Assembly: GCF_020026305.1 (NCBI RefSeq)
Contig: NZ_CP075691.1
Span: 6,572,001 to 6,636,000, forward strand
Source: Streptomyces sp. 135
GTDB taxonomy: Bacteria > Actinomycetota > Actinomycetes > Streptomycetales > Streptomycetaceae
Direction of reading: 5' to 3'
DNA: 64,000 nt
Position numbers and translations under genes: made by a program. Positions 50,360 to 59,581 of this stretch are shown here, piece by piece; the first letter of the stretch is position 1; the number at the start of each line of letters is the position of its first letter. Under the pieces are notes generated by a model. The model did no database searches. It saw only the letters and a program-made list of their open reading frames with translations, and had not been told where the DNA came from.

Positions 50360-52279
50360 CTAGAACGGAATGCCGTTGCGCAGGACGGCCGGTGCGCTCA
50401 GCGCGACCGTGGCCGGCGAGCTGATGGCCGCCGCCGCGCCCGCGTTGACCGCGACCGCGCCGACCGCGCTGACGGTGACCGCGCCCACCGAGTTCACCGC
50501 GATGGCGCCCGCCGACTTGAGGCTGACGACGCCGGTCGCGTTGATGTCCGCCGCGCCGCCCGCGACGACGCCGAACTTCGCGCCCGCCTTGATGTCCACG
50601 GCCCCGCCCGCACTCATCGTCAGCGAGCCGCCCGCGGTCAGCGACAGGTTGCCGCCCGCCCTGATGCTGACGTTGCGGGTGCCGGAGATGGACACCGAAC
50701 CGTCGCTGCGGATCGTCACGCTGGTGCGCGTCTCGTCCATGTGGACGGTGAGCCGGCCGTTGCCGGTCTGCAGCCGGATACCGCTCTTCATACGCGACTT
50801 GGCGTCCACCAGCTCCACCGTGTGACCGCTGCGCGAGGCCATGGAGCGCCAGTTGACCCGGCCGCTGGTCGGGTCGACGGGCTGCAGGCCGTCCGTGTTG
50901 GGCGTCGGCTTGTCGATGCCGTTGTACAACCCGGCGAGTACGTACGGATGTTCAAGGGAGCCCCGGTCGAAGGCGACGAGTACCTCGTCGCCGACCTCGG
51001 GCAGCATCAGACCGCCGCCCCGCACACCGCCCAGCTGCGCGATGCGGCACCAGTCGCTCTCGTACGTCTCCGAGAGCCACGGGAAGCGCAGCTTGACGCG
51101 GTTCAGCTTGAGCGGGTCCTTGGCGTTGCTGACCAGGGCCATGGCGACGCCCGGCATCGGCGGCGCGGCGTCGGCGCCGCCGGAGGCGAGGCCGTACAGC
51201 GAGCGGAACTGCCGCCCCGACACCGTCAGCCAGGTCATGAACTGCCGCCCCGATTCGAAGACATGGCGCACGCCGGTCGCCGTGTACTTCCCCTCGAAGG
51301 GGAAACCGGCGCCCTTCAGAGCCACGGGCTGCCCCGGCTTCAGATCCGGGTTGCCGGTGACCGCGACCTCCACCTCCGCGAAGGAACCGGCCGCGTCGTC
51401 CGCCAACGCCTTCGCGGCGTGGGTGACGTGGGCCTGCGTGGTGTACGGGGTCCGCGTACTGGTCAGCTCGGCCCTGCCGAAGGGCCGCGACAGCTGGGCG
51501 GGCGTGATGTCGGCGACGATGTCCTTGCTGCTGACCGCCGGGGCCCGCGCGGACAGGGGCCGCTTGGTCCGCATGTCCCAGCCGCGCGCCTCCGCCGTGG
51601 AGACCTGCCCGGCGGCGGTCACCGCGACGCGGCTGTGCAGCGCGTTGTGCCCGAATTCGAGGACGTAGGGGTTCTGCGCGGCGGGCGTCGTGTCGGCGGG
51701 CGCGCCCGCGGCGGGCGTGAGCTTGCCGAAGCACAGCTTGCCGTTCTCGTCGAACGACAGGTGGGCGTCGTTCTCCTGGGCGAGGCGCGAGAGGAAGTCC
51801 CAGTCGGTGATGTTGGGCTGGGTGGCCAGTTCGTAGACGGTCGGCGTCGCCTCGATCTTGCCGGGCTTCAGGCTGTTGAGGGCGGCCACGCGGCGCACGA
51901 TGTCGGAGGCCGTCATGTTCGGGAAGCCCTGCACGCGGCGGTTGCGCAGCAGCCGGTGGCCGGGGTCGTAGCCGCGTACGACGAGGGACTTGCCGCTCCC
52001 GTCGGCGTCCACCTCCAGGGCGGTCACCTCACCGGTCAGCATCGGCTTGCCGCGCACGCCGTCCGTGAACGGGCACAGGACGGCCTTGGCGCCCACCTTG
52101 ATCTGCGGGAACTTCTCCAGGATGTCGCCGCCCGCGTCGGCGAACGTGAGCTGGAAGGCGGACGGCACGTTCACACTGGAGTCCACCCAGCCCTCGACGA
52201 GCAGCACCGCCAGCTTGTCGGGCAGCACGGCGCCGCCGATCTCGGCGTGCAGGACGCTCGTGTACGTCTTCTCACTCAT
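50360..52279 (-). CDS. VgrG-like spike protein of the CIS
   Basis: A 639-residue VgrG/gp5-gp27-type protein: gp27-like N-terminal part, OB-fold (DPLKLNRVKLRFPWL, PEVGDEVLVAFDRGSLEHPY, VLAGLYNGIDKPTP), and a C-terminal beta-helix of repeated short units in which Ala, Gly, Val and Ser alternate (GGAVDIKAGAKFGVVAGGAA). It punctures the target membrane as the trimeric tip. No extra catalytic effector domain follows the beta-helix, and no PAAR tip gene is seen in the window. It lies between the LysM adaptor and gp25. Intact. Confidence 0.9.
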   Translation of the reverse strand: MSEKTYTSVLHAEIGGAVLPDKLAVLLVEGWVDSSVNVPSAFQLTFADAGGDILEKFPQIKVGAKAVLCPFTDGVRGKPMLTGEVTALEVDADGSGKSLVVRGYDPGHRLLRNRRVQGFPNMTASDIVRRVAALNSLKPGKIEATPTVYELATQPNITDWDFLSRLAQENDAHLSFDENGKLCFGKLTPAAGAPADTTPAAQNPYVLEFGHNALHSRVAVTAAGQVSTAEARGWDMRTKRPLSARAPAVSSKDIVADITPAQLSRPFGRAELTSTRTPYTTQAHVTHAAKALADDAAGSFAEVEVAVTGNPDLKPGQPVALKGAGFPFEGKYTATGVRHVFESGRQFMTWLTVSGRQFRSLYGLASGGADAAPPMPGVAMALVSNAKDPLKLNRVKLRFPWLSETYESDWCRIAQLGGVRGGGLMLPEVGDEVLVAFDRGSLEHPYVLAGLYNGIDKPTPNTDGLQPVDPTSGRVNWRSMASRSGHTVELVDAKSRMKSGIRLQTGNGRLTVHMDETRTSVTIRSDGSVSISGTRNVSIRAGGNLSLTAGGSLTMSAGGAVDIKAGAKFGVVAGGAADINATGVVSLKSAGAIAVNSVGAVTVSAVGAVAVNAGAAAAISSPATVALSAPAVLRNGIPF

Positions 52280-52316
52280 CGTGTGCCGGTCTTCTCGCTC
52301 ATGTCATTCAGGTCAC

Positions 52317-53066
52317 TCATGCGGACTCCCTGTGCGCGGGCGCGGGGCGGGCCTCTTCGGCGGCGGGCAGCAGCAGTTCGGTGCCGGGTCTCAGCCGCAT
52401 CGGGTCGTCGATGTCGTTCGCCTCGGCGATCAGCCGCCAGCGGGTGGCGTCGCCGTACTCCCGCCAGGCGAGCGAGGCCAGCGAGTCACCGGCCACGGTG
52501 CGGTGCACGCGGCGGGCGGAGAGCGCGCCGGACGTCGGGTTCTGCCCCTTGGTGGGCATCGCCACCTCGGTGAGCGACAGCGCGCACGTCGCGCGGATCG
52601 GCTCGCCGGTCGGATTGAACAGGGTGTACGTCGCGCTGACACTGGTCACGTACGCCACGAACTGCACGGTGTTGAACGACCCCCAGGAGAACCGCACCCA
52701 GGGCGGCGAGGGCCGCTTGGAGGTCACGCTCTGCGGCGTCACCTCGCAGCAGGAGAGCAGCAGCTCCACCTGCTTCTGCACCTTGCCGGAGTTCGGCGCC
52801 CCCGAGGAGTCGAGGAAGACCTCCAGCTGGAGCGTGGCGGGCACGGACCCGGTGAACTTCGGCGGCGCGCCCCGCATGTAGGCCACCGCGGGCTGCGTGC
52901 GCCACTCCGCGGAGCGGCCCATCTGGAGCTGCGTCGGGTTGAACTGGAACTCGACCTCACCGATCTTCCCGCCCAGCGAGCCGCCCAGGTCGGTGGGCGG
53001 CTGATGGATGGCGAGCGCGGCGCGTACGAGGCTCGCTCCCGCCTTGCCGCCGGTCGGCGCGGCCAT
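52317..53066 (-). CDS. CIS LysM-domain tail/baseplate adaptor protein
   Basis: A 249-residue protein. The N-terminal part (GGKIGEVEFQFNPTQLQMGR, QLEVFLDSSG, VRFSWGSFNTVQFVAYVTSV) matches the gp53-like tail-terminator/hub proteins of contractile systems; the C-terminal 55 residues form a LysM module (HRTVAGDSLASLAWREYGDA, IAEANDIDDPMRLRPGTELL). In CIS particles it connects the inner tube to the VgrG spike. ATG 53066 is just beyond the upstream gene's TGA. Normal length and intact. Confidence 0.87.
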   Translation of the reverse strand: MAAPTGGKAGASLVRAALAIHQPPTDLGGSLGGKIGEVEFQFNPTQLQMGRSAEWRTQPAVAYMRGAPPKFTGSVPATLQLEVFLDSSGAPNSGKVQKQVELLLSCCEVTPQSVTSKRPSPPWVRFSWGSFNTVQFVAYVTSVSATYTLFNPTGEPIRATCALSLTEVAMPTKGQNPTSGALSARRVHRTVAGDSLASLAWREYGDATRWRLIAEANDIDDPMRLRPGTELLLPAAEEARPAPAHRESA

Positions 53067-53067
53067 C

Positions 53068-53505
53068 TCAGGCACCTCCCGCGTCGGTGAACCCGTGGTG
53101 CGCGATCTCCAGCGTCTCGGTCGCCACGCTCGGGCTGTCCGGACTGAGGCTCGGCCCCTGCCAGCGCACCGGCAGCACCTCCACGAGGCCCCACTGCGCG
53201 ACGACGGACCCGTCCGCGCGCAGGGCGGCGATCTGGGCCGTGGGCCGGGAGATCCCCGTCGCGATGGACGAGATCCAGGACGCCACACGCGAGGTGTCGG
53301 CGGTCAGCGGCCGGGTGAGGCGGATGGTGGAGAACGTCACGCGGGTCGGCAGCTGCCACACGAACCCGTTGTTGCCGCCCTCCTGGCGCTGCTCCACCTC
53401 CACCTCGGAGGAGAGCCCGTCACAGCCGTTGAACAGGCCGAGGTCCTGGCCGTCGATGGTGAGCTTGAAGAAGACGGTGGAACCGGGGTCCAGGGTCGAG
53501 GGCAT
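53068..53505 (-). CDS. CIS inner-tube protein 2 (phage T4 gp19-like)
   Basis: A 145-residue tail-tube-family protein: STVFFKLTIDGQDLGLFNGC at the N terminus, EVEVEQRQEGGNNGFVWQLP and FSTIRLTRPLTADTSRVASW. It is a second tube paralogue besides the 57483-57926 gene. CIS clusters usually carry two or three, the others forming the tube-to-spike junction. It lies right after the disordered protein gene and before the LysM adaptor. Intact. Confidence 0.87.
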   Translation of the reverse strand: MPSTLDPGSTVFFKLTIDGQDLGLFNGCDGLSSEVEVEQRQEGGNNGFVWQLPTRVTFSTIRLTRPLTADTSRVASWISSIATGISRPTAQIAALRADGSVVAQWGLVEVLPVRWQGPSLSPDSPSVATETLEIAHHGFTDAGGA

Positions 53506-53570
53506 CGGGGGTTCTTTCCTGTGGCGGTGAGACGGGCGTGGACGGGCGGGTGGGCGTGCGGGCGGGCCGG

Positions 53571-56500
53571 TCAGCGGCCGTGGTCGCGCAGCCGGCCGAT
53601 CCGCTCGCGGTCACCGCGCAGCTCCGCGCGCAGCAGCCGGGAGAGGGGGGCCAGCAGGCGCCGGGCGAGGTCGTCGAGTTCGGCGGGGCTGGATTCGGAG
53701 GCGGGCGGGCGGGACGCGGAGGCACCGGGGCTCGCGCCGCCGCCGTTGCCGGTCTCGCCGGGGGTGGGGGGAGTGGCGGTGCTCGCCGTGGTGGTCGTGG
53801 CGGTGTGCGGGTGGCGTGCGGCGGGGGCCGGGCGGGCGTGGGCGCCGGGGCGGGAACGGGCGTGGGTGCGGGCTGGGCCGAGCGCCGCTGGACGGTGGCC
53901 GGTCGGGCGGGGGTTGGACAGAGGTACGCACGGGGGCGCGGCCGGTACGGAGGTGAAGCCGGGGCGGTGGGCGCGGCCGGGGAGCGGGCGCGGGGAAGCT
54001 ACGCGGTGCTCGGGGCCTGGCTTGCCCAGGGGGACGACGACCGGGGCGGTGTCCGCGGCGGCGGTCGTGGACGTGCCCGCGGACCGTTGGAGCGGCACGG
54101 GGGTCGGCACCGGCCGTCCCTCGGGGGCGCGCGGCGAAGCGGCGACGTGGTCTGCCGCCGCGGGCTGGACGGTCAGGCTCCGGGAGGGCGCCAGCGGGAG
54201 GGCGGCCGCGGCGGCCGCGGGGCGGTAACTGGCGGGAGTGACGCTTCGGTTGAGCGGTACGACGGGCAGCGGCTTCGAGGCGGCGGGTGTGGGTGCGGGT
54301 GTGGGGGCAGTGGGCCGGGGCTCCGGGGTGGGAGCGGGGGCCGGGGGCTGCGTGGAGGGGGCGGCTGTCGTGGCCTTCTGCACGGGAGTGACCGGCGCGG
54401 GGCTTCCGGGTGCGGAGGGGGCCTGCTGGGGCAGCGGCTTGCCGAGCCCGGTGCGCGGACGCCCGCCCGGGGTGGCGCCGTCGTCCGGGGAGCGCCGGAC
54501 GCGGCGTACGAGAGGCCGTCGCTGTACGGGCTGGACGGGGGAATCCGCCCGCACAGCGACGGGGTCTGCCGCCGCGGACACGTCCCCGGGGGCGGGAACG
54601 GCTGCGGCTGGCATCCCCGGGCCGGCGGGGGGCACCGGCCCGGGGACATCGGTGGTCCGGACGCCGGGGGAGGCGTCCGGTGCGGAAGACGAGCCGGTTC
54701 GGGGGCTCGGCCCGTCCGGGACAACGGCGTGGCCCGCGCTCGCCCTGCGCACGGCCCCGACGGGGAACAACCGCCGCTGGGGGACCGCGCTCGGCACGGC
54801 GGACACCAAGGGGGAACGCGCTGCGGGTGCGCGCTGCACCAGGGGTACGGGTGGGGCGCAGTCGGGGGACATGGCGGCGCGGGAGGCTTCGGCGTGCCGG
54901 ACGGTGGGCGTGGTGGGCGCCTTGGGCGTGTGGGGGCCGGTGGCGGCGGTGGGCTGGGCACTGGACGGCTGGGGATGCGGCTGCGGGGGCGTGGGTCGTG
55001 CGTCCGGTCCGTGGCCGAGTCGGTCGGGGTGCGCGCTGGGGGCGGGAGGCGTCCGGGTGCCGGTGAGCGGGGCGACGCCGTCGGCCGTGGCGGGCCGGGG
55101 GCCGGTAGGGGTCGCCTTGCGTTGTACGGGGTGGGGCTGGGCGGGGGCCGGACCGCTGGTGGCCTTGGGGGCTTGGCCGGAGGGCTGCGGGGGGCCGTCG
55201 GCGGGCGGGGTGGTAGGCGGTGCGGCGTTGCTACCGGGAGTGCGGGTCGCCCCTGGCGCGGGGTTCGTGGCGGCCCTGGGGGCTCGGCCGGGCGGCGGCT
55301 GCGGGGTGTTGTGGCCGGCGTGGTTCCTCGCGGGCGCGGTGGTCTGAGGTGCGGCGGTCTGAGGTGCGGTCTGGAGGGGAGTGGGGGTGACGCTCGGCAT
55401 GGGCGTGCTGGGGTTGCCGATGAGGGGGGCGGGGGCTGCACCGCTGCCCGAGTCGCCGGCGGCCGGGCCCTTGGCCCCCGGTACTGCCGAGGCGCTGCGG
55501 CGGCTGCTGAACGGAGCCGTGCCGTCGGCGGGCTTGCGGGTGGGCGTGCCCTTGGCGGGGGCGGTGGGCGTGGCGGGCTGCGGTGCGGTCTTCCTGGGAG
55601 GGGGTGCGACGCTCGGCGTCGGCGCGGCTGTGCCCTTGGTGGGTGCGGCGGGCTGTGGTGCGGCTTTCCCGGTGGCGGGAGCAGGAGCGACGTTCGGCTT
55701 TGGTGCGGTCGTGCCCTTGGTGGGCGTGGCGGGCTGCGGTGCGGCTTTCCCGGGAGCGGGAGCGGGCACGGAAGCGGGGGTGACGCTCGGCGTCGGTGTG
55801 ACGGGGCTGCCGATGAGAGGAGCCGTACCGCTGTCCGACCTCTGCACAGTCATGCCCTTGGCGGGCGTGGCCGGTTGAGGTGCGGTCTTCCCGGGGGCGG
55901 GGGTGAGGTTCGGCACCGGTGTGGCGGGGCCGCCGATGAGGGGGGCTGTACCGCTGTCCGGCCTGTGCGCGGTCGTGTCCGTGGCGGGCGTGGCCGATTG
56001 CGGTGCGGCTTTCCCGGGAGCGGGAGCGGGAGCGGGCACGGAAGCGGGGGTGACGCTCGGTGTCGGCGTGCCGGGGCCGCCGATGAGGGGAGCCGTACCG
56101 CTGTCCGACCTCTGCACAGTCATGCCCTCGGCGGGCGCTGCCGGCTTCCCAGGAGCGGGGGCCGTGCCCGAGGCAGAGGTACCGCGGGCAGCGGTGTTCT
56201 CCGCCGGGCGCGGAGCCGTGGCCCCGGTCGGCCGGTCGGCGGCTCGCTGTACAGGTCTGCCAGGGGCGGAAGCCGGCGGCACAGCGGTGGGCGCCACCGC
56301 AGACGTCACCGCATGTCCGCCCGTGCCGGAGGCCGGAGGGGCAGCAGGGCCGGGCCGCCGCGAGGCCTCCGAGCCACCGGTGGTCGCCCTCGTACCGCCA
56401 GCAGACGCAGCGGAAGGCATGGCGTGCCCGGCAGTGTGTCGTACACCCATGGGACCCGCATCCTCGCCCAGCGGCTCCGGCACCCCGCGGACCGGCAGGC

Positions 56501-56858
56501 GCAGCGCGGGCAGGTCGAGGCTGCCCGGCCGGCCGGCCACGGGCGTGAGGACGTCACGCAGCAGGCCGCCGGGGGCCGAGGCACGCACCGCGTGGCCCAG
56601 TTCCCCGCCGAAGGACGGGTTCTGGTGAGTGGCGAGCGTCGCGCCGAAGCCCCGCTCGGCGACCGTACGCGGCGCGGCGAGGACACGCTGGACCGGCGGC
56701 ACGGCGGCCCAGCCGCCGTCACGCCGCACCTCGGCCCCGAGACCGGCACCGGCACCGGAACCCGCACCGGCATCGGAACCCGCACCGGCGTCGGCCCGCG
56801 TCGGCTCCTCCGCCCCACGGCCCCGCGACCCGCGTCGCCACCCGAACAAGCCCATCAC
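53571..56858 (-). CDS. Giant Pro/Ala/Thr-rich disordered CIS-associated protein with VQR and TAPLIG repeats
   Basis: A 1095-residue protein. The N-terminal about 130 residues are ordered (RGFGATLATHQNPSFGGELG, LLRDVLTPVAGRPGSLDLP), followed by about 900 residues of Pro/Ala/Thr/Gly sequence with at least four copies of a unit GTAPLIGxPxTPxPSVTP and about eight scattered VQR tripeptides, ending in a conserved helix (ELDDLARRLLAPLSRLLRAE). No enzyme domain or signal peptide. Homologous genes with the same N- and C-terminal blocks occupy this position in Streptomyces CIS loci. Possible roles are scaffold, cargo-loading linker or cargo. The plus-strand frame here is a shadow. Confidence 0.78.
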   Translation of the reverse strand: MMGLFGWRRGSRGRGAEEPTRADAGAGSDAGAGSGAGAGLGAEVRRDGGWAAVPPVQRVLAAPRTVAERGFGATLATHQNPSFGGELGHAVRASAPGGLLRDVLTPVAGRPGSLDLPALRLPVRGVPEPLGEDAGPMGVRHTAGHAMPSAASAGGTRATTGGSEASRRPGPAAPPASGTGGHAVTSAVAPTAVPPASAPGRPVQRAADRPTGATAPRPAENTAARGTSASGTAPAPGKPAAPAEGMTVQRSDSGTAPLIGGPGTPTPSVTPASVPAPAPAPGKAAPQSATPATDTTAHRPDSGTAPLIGGPATPVPNLTPAPGKTAPQPATPAKGMTVQRSDSGTAPLIGSPVTPTPSVTPASVPAPAPGKAAPQPATPTKGTTAPKPNVAPAPATGKAAPQPAAPTKGTAAPTPSVAPPPRKTAPQPATPTAPAKGTPTRKPADGTAPFSSRRSASAVPGAKGPAAGDSGSGAAPAPLIGNPSTPMPSVTPTPLQTAPQTAAPQTTAPARNHAGHNTPQPPPGRAPRAATNPAPGATRTPGSNAAPPTTPPADGPPQPSGQAPKATSGPAPAQPHPVQRKATPTGPRPATADGVAPLTGTRTPPAPSAHPDRLGHGPDARPTPPQPHPQPSSAQPTAATGPHTPKAPTTPTVRHAEASRAAMSPDCAPPVPLVQRAPAARSPLVSAVPSAVPQRRLFPVGAVRRASAGHAVVPDGPSPRTGSSSAPDASPGVRTTDVPGPVPPAGPGMPAAAVPAPGDVSAAADPVAVRADSPVQPVQRRPLVRRVRRSPDDGATPGGRPRTGLGKPLPQQAPSAPGSPAPVTPVQKATTAAPSTQPPAPAPTPEPRPTAPTPAPTPAASKPLPVVPLNRSVTPASYRPAAAAAALPLAPSRSLTVQPAAADHVAASPRAPEGRPVPTPVPLQRSAGTSTTAAADTAPVVVPLGKPGPEHRVASPRPLPGRAHRPGFTSVPAAPPCVPLSNPRPTGHRPAALGPARTHARSRPGAHARPAPAARHPHTATTTTASTATPPTPGETGNGGGASPGASASRPPASESSPAELDDLARRLLAPLSRLLRAELRGDRERIGRLRDHGR

Positions 56859-56902
56859 TTACCTCGACTCACCTGACTCACCGACCCGCCCGACCCACCG
56901 AC

Positions 56903-57061
56903 TCACCGACCCGCTTCCGCCCGCTCCACCAACGTGGCCGTCCGCGCCACGTACGCGCGCCGGTCCGCGTGTTCGAGGTCGAGGATGTCGTCCATGCCCC
57001 AGTGGAAGTGGTAGGCGAGGTACGCGACTTCCTCCTCGATGCGGTCGGCGGCGTACGTCAC
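56903..57061 (-). CDS. Small CIS-locus protein, DUF6760-like
   Basis: A 52-residue helical protein, too short for most gene finders: TYAADRIEEEVAYLAYHFHW, then GMDDILDLEHADRRAYVART. GTG 57061 overlaps the stop of the preceding tail-assembly gene (TGA at 57058-57060). It matches the tiny conserved protein regularly found between the tail-assembly and downstream genes in Streptomyces CIS loci; it has the look of a tail-tape chaperone partner or zinc-free adaptor. Acidic N-terminal half, basic C-terminal. Confidence 0.75.
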   Translation of the reverse strand: MTYAADRIEEEVAYLAYHFHWGMDDILDLEHADRRAYVARTATLVERAEAGR

Positions 57062-57483
57062 GATTCCCCCAGGCGGCTCCCGGCCAGCTCCACCTCGAAG
57101 GACTCCTCGCAGTGCGGGCAGGCCACGGCGGCCCGCGTGTGCCCCTCCGCGTTGATCTGCCGGTAGAAGTCCTGGAGGAAGGCGAGGTCGGAGGCGAACA
57201 TGTTCTCCACCGTGCCGTCGTGGACGGCGCCGAGCGTGCCGAGCCGGGTGATGACCCGGCCGAGCAGCACCACCGAGAGGTACGCGGGGTTCTCGCGCAC
57301 CCGCACGTCCCGCAGCGGGACCAGCTCGTCGCGCGCCGTCGCCAGCCGCATCGCGCCGTTGCGGTGCACCGTGCCGGACTCGTCGACGAAACCGCGCGGC
57401 AGCTCGAACTCGAACTCCGTGCGCAGCGGTTCACGGGTCCCCGCCGCTGCTGCCCCGGGCGCCGCCGGGCCTTCGCGCCGCAT
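57058..57483 (-). CDS. CIS tail-assembly-like protein with zinc-binding CPHC
   Basis: A 141-residue protein: RTEFEFELPRGFVDESGTVH, NGAMRLATARDELVPLRDVR, LSVVLLGRVITRLGTLGAV and C-terminal VACPHCEESFEVEL with a CxxC motif. It resembles the T4 gp-like/phage-tail-assembly chaperone family used in place of gpG/gpGT. Its ATG overlaps the tube stop (TAATG, 57481-57485). The 3' end overlaps the 52-residue gene. Intact. Confidence 0.78.
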   Translation of the reverse strand: MRREGPAAPGAAAAGTREPLRTEFEFELPRGFVDESGTVHRNGAMRLATARDELVPLRDVRVRENPAYLSVVLLGRVITRLGTLGAVHDGTVENMFASDLAFLQDFYRQINAEGHTRAAVACPHCEESFEVELAGSRLGES

Positions 57484-57926
57484 TACTCGATGACCAGCTC
57501 TTCGAAGACGATGGTGACCGCCTCGGTCAGGGCGGCGGCGTCGCCCGCCTTGACCCCGCTGGTCTCCACCTTGCTGCACCAGGCGTTGCGCAGGTTGTAC
57601 CGCTTCACCGGGGAGTTCTGGTAGTCCATCATCATGATCGTGGCGTTCTTGCGCGCCGAACCCATGTCGCCCGCGATGGACTTGTTGATCCACTCGCTGA
57701 AGACGGGGCTCTGCGTCATGCCGCGCGTGACCGTGCACTCGCCGGCCTTCTTCACGCCGGGCATCTTCTTCACGACGGGCTTCCCGTCCGCCGACACCTG
57801 CTGGTACTCGATGACGTCCTGCTCCATCGACAGGCCGCTGACCTCCTGCAGGTACTCGACCATGACGCCGTCGATCTGGAGGCCGAAGTTGTGTGTGGTG
57901 AGAGCGTCACCGGGCTGAAGGGACAA
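57483..57926 (-). CDS. CIS inner-tube protein 1
   Basis: A 147-residue tail-tube protein: LQPGDALTTHNFGLQIDGVM, SGLSMEQDVIEYQQVSADGK, GVKKAGECTVTRGMTQSPVF and YNLRNAWCSKVETSG. It stacks as hexameric rings inside the sheath. It follows the sheath gene by about 65 bp, the standard sheath-tube order, and is probably the major tube subunit. Intact and of normal size. Confidence 0.92.
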   Translation of the reverse strand: MSLQPGDALTTHNFGLQIDGVMVEYLQEVSGLSMEQDVIEYQQVSADGKPVVKKMPGVKKAGECTVTRGMTQSPVFSEWINKSIAGDMGSARKNATIMMMDYQNSPVKRYNLRNAWCSKVETSGVKAGDAAALTEAVTIVFEELVIE

Positions 57927-57992
57927 GGGAGTTCACTCCTGTAGCGGTTCTCGTGCGTGTGTCGTGGGCGGTGCTTGACGGGCGTACGCGGT

Positions 57993-59581
57993 CTACTCCT
58001 CCAGCTCGCCGCCCCCGCCGGAGAACTGCGCGAGCCGGAACACCACGAACTCGGCGGGTTTGACCGGCGCGATGCCGATCTCGCAGACGACGCGGCCGAG
58101 GTCGACCGACTCGGCGGGGTTCGTCTCCTCGTCGCACTTGACGTAGAAGGCGTCCTCGGGGCGCTGGCCGAACAGGGCGCCCGAGCGCCACTCGTTGACC
58201 AGGAACGCCGAGACGTTGCGGCGGATGCGTGCCCACAGCGCGTGGTCGTTCGGCTCGAAGACCACCCACTGGGTGCCGATGAGGATCGACTCCTCGAGGT
58301 AGTTGAAGTAGCGGCGCACGTTCAGGTAGCGCCATGCCGGGTCGGACGCCATCGTCCGCGCGCCCCACACGCGGATGCCGCGGCCCGGAAAGGCGCGGAT
58401 GCAGTTGACGCCGATCGGGTTGAGCAGGTCCTGCTCGCCGCGGGTGATCTGGAGCTCCAGGTCGACCGCGCCGCGCACGATCTCGTTGGCCGGCGCCTTG
58501 TGCACGCCGCGCTCGGAGTCGTTGCGCGCCCACACGCCCGCCATGTGGCCGGACGGCGGCACGAGGACCGACTGGCCGGTGGCCGGGTCGAAGGACTTGA
58601 TCCACGGGTAGTAGAGGGCCGCGTACCGCGAGTCGTAGCCCGCGGTCTCCTGGCGCCACTGGCGCACCTGGCGGGCGTTGAGCGACGGGGGCGGGTCGAT
58701 GATGGCCATGCGGTCGCCCATCAGCTCGCAGTGCGAGATCAGCCCGAGCTGGACGGCCTTGACCTGCTCCTCGTCGATCAGGCCCTGCTGGTAGGCGGCC
58801 ATCAGGTCCGGCACCGCCACCATGTTGATCTCGTCCAGGGCCTCCAGACCGCCGAACCCGGTGCGGTCGGCGGAGTCGCCGATGAACTGGGCGGTCGCGA
58901 CGCGGGGCGCGACGCCGCCCGGCGAGGCAGTCGCGGGCACGGCGGCGGCGGCGCGGGCGGCGCCAGCGTGACCGTCTGGGCCTCGGGCCTCGCCACCTGG
59001 CCGCCCGCCGACGCCTCTTCCAGGACGATGACCTTGGAACGCTGCTTGACCTGGGTGACGACGTAGTTGCGCGCGGTCTTCTTCGCGCTCACGTCGAAGC
59101 TCTCGACGACCTTCTCGCCGTCCTTGACGACCAGCTTGAAGCGGTCGGCGGCGCTCTCGCCCTCGCCGTCCTGCACCTCGACGGTGAGGGCCCCGCCCGT
59201 GGCGCCCGCCGTGACCGCCGACACCGTGAAGGCGCCGAGCGCCACCGGCTCGCCCGCGGTCAGCTGCTTCGGTGCCTGCGCGGGGGCCGCACCCCGCGCG
59301 CCCGCCTCGGCCGTGTCGGTGCCGCCGACCCGGACGACGTACGCGGCGGCGCCGCCGTTGTTGAAGAACCCGTACACGGAGTGCGCCAGGTAGTACCCGT
59401 CGGTGAACTCGCCGAACGCCGCGACGTACTGCGACCAGTTGGTCACGAGCGTCGGCTCGTTGAGCGGACCGCGCGGCGCCAGACCGACGAAGGCCGCCAC
59501 GGAAGTGCCGACGCCCTCGATGGGTCGAGAACCGCTGGCTACTTCCTCGATGTAGACACCGGGGGACAGGTACGTGGGCAT
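57993..59581 (-). CDS. CIS contractile tail sheath protein, with an internal frameshift
   Basis: The joined protein is about 528 residues. N-terminal half in one frame: PTYLSPGVYIEEVASGSRPIE start, VAAFVGLAPRGPLNEP, YYLAHSVYGFFNNGG. C-terminal half in the next frame from about 58950: TAQFIGDSADRTGFGGLEAL, PPSGHMAGVWARNDSERGVH, NPIGVNCIRAFPGRGIRVWG, EESILIGTQWVVFEPND and ending VVFRLAQFSGGGG. The two frames join inside a CCG-repeat Pro/Ala hinge around 58935-58955, so one base is missing or extra. The sheath shortens to drive the tube outward; if the shift is real, the CIS cannot contract. ATG 59581 is the first gene of the operon. Confidence 0.9.

Noticed and set aside
50360..52279. VgrG as sign of a type VI secretion system
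   Set aside because: No TssJ, TssL, TssM or ClpV genes are present; the order sheath-tube-LysM-VgrG-gp25-J-I and the Streptomyces context fit an extracellular/cytoplasmic CIS.
55380..56150. Repeated DNA units resembling a repeat array
   Set aside because: The repeats are codon-phased (TAPLIG units) within one protein, with no uniform spacers and no cas genes nearby, so it is not a CRISPR array.
53538..56876. Plus-strand open frame of 1112 codons
   Set aside because: It is the antisense shadow of the Pro/Ala-rich CIS protein; it is Gly/Arg-rich without motifs. The minus frame has conserved ends and CIS operon context.
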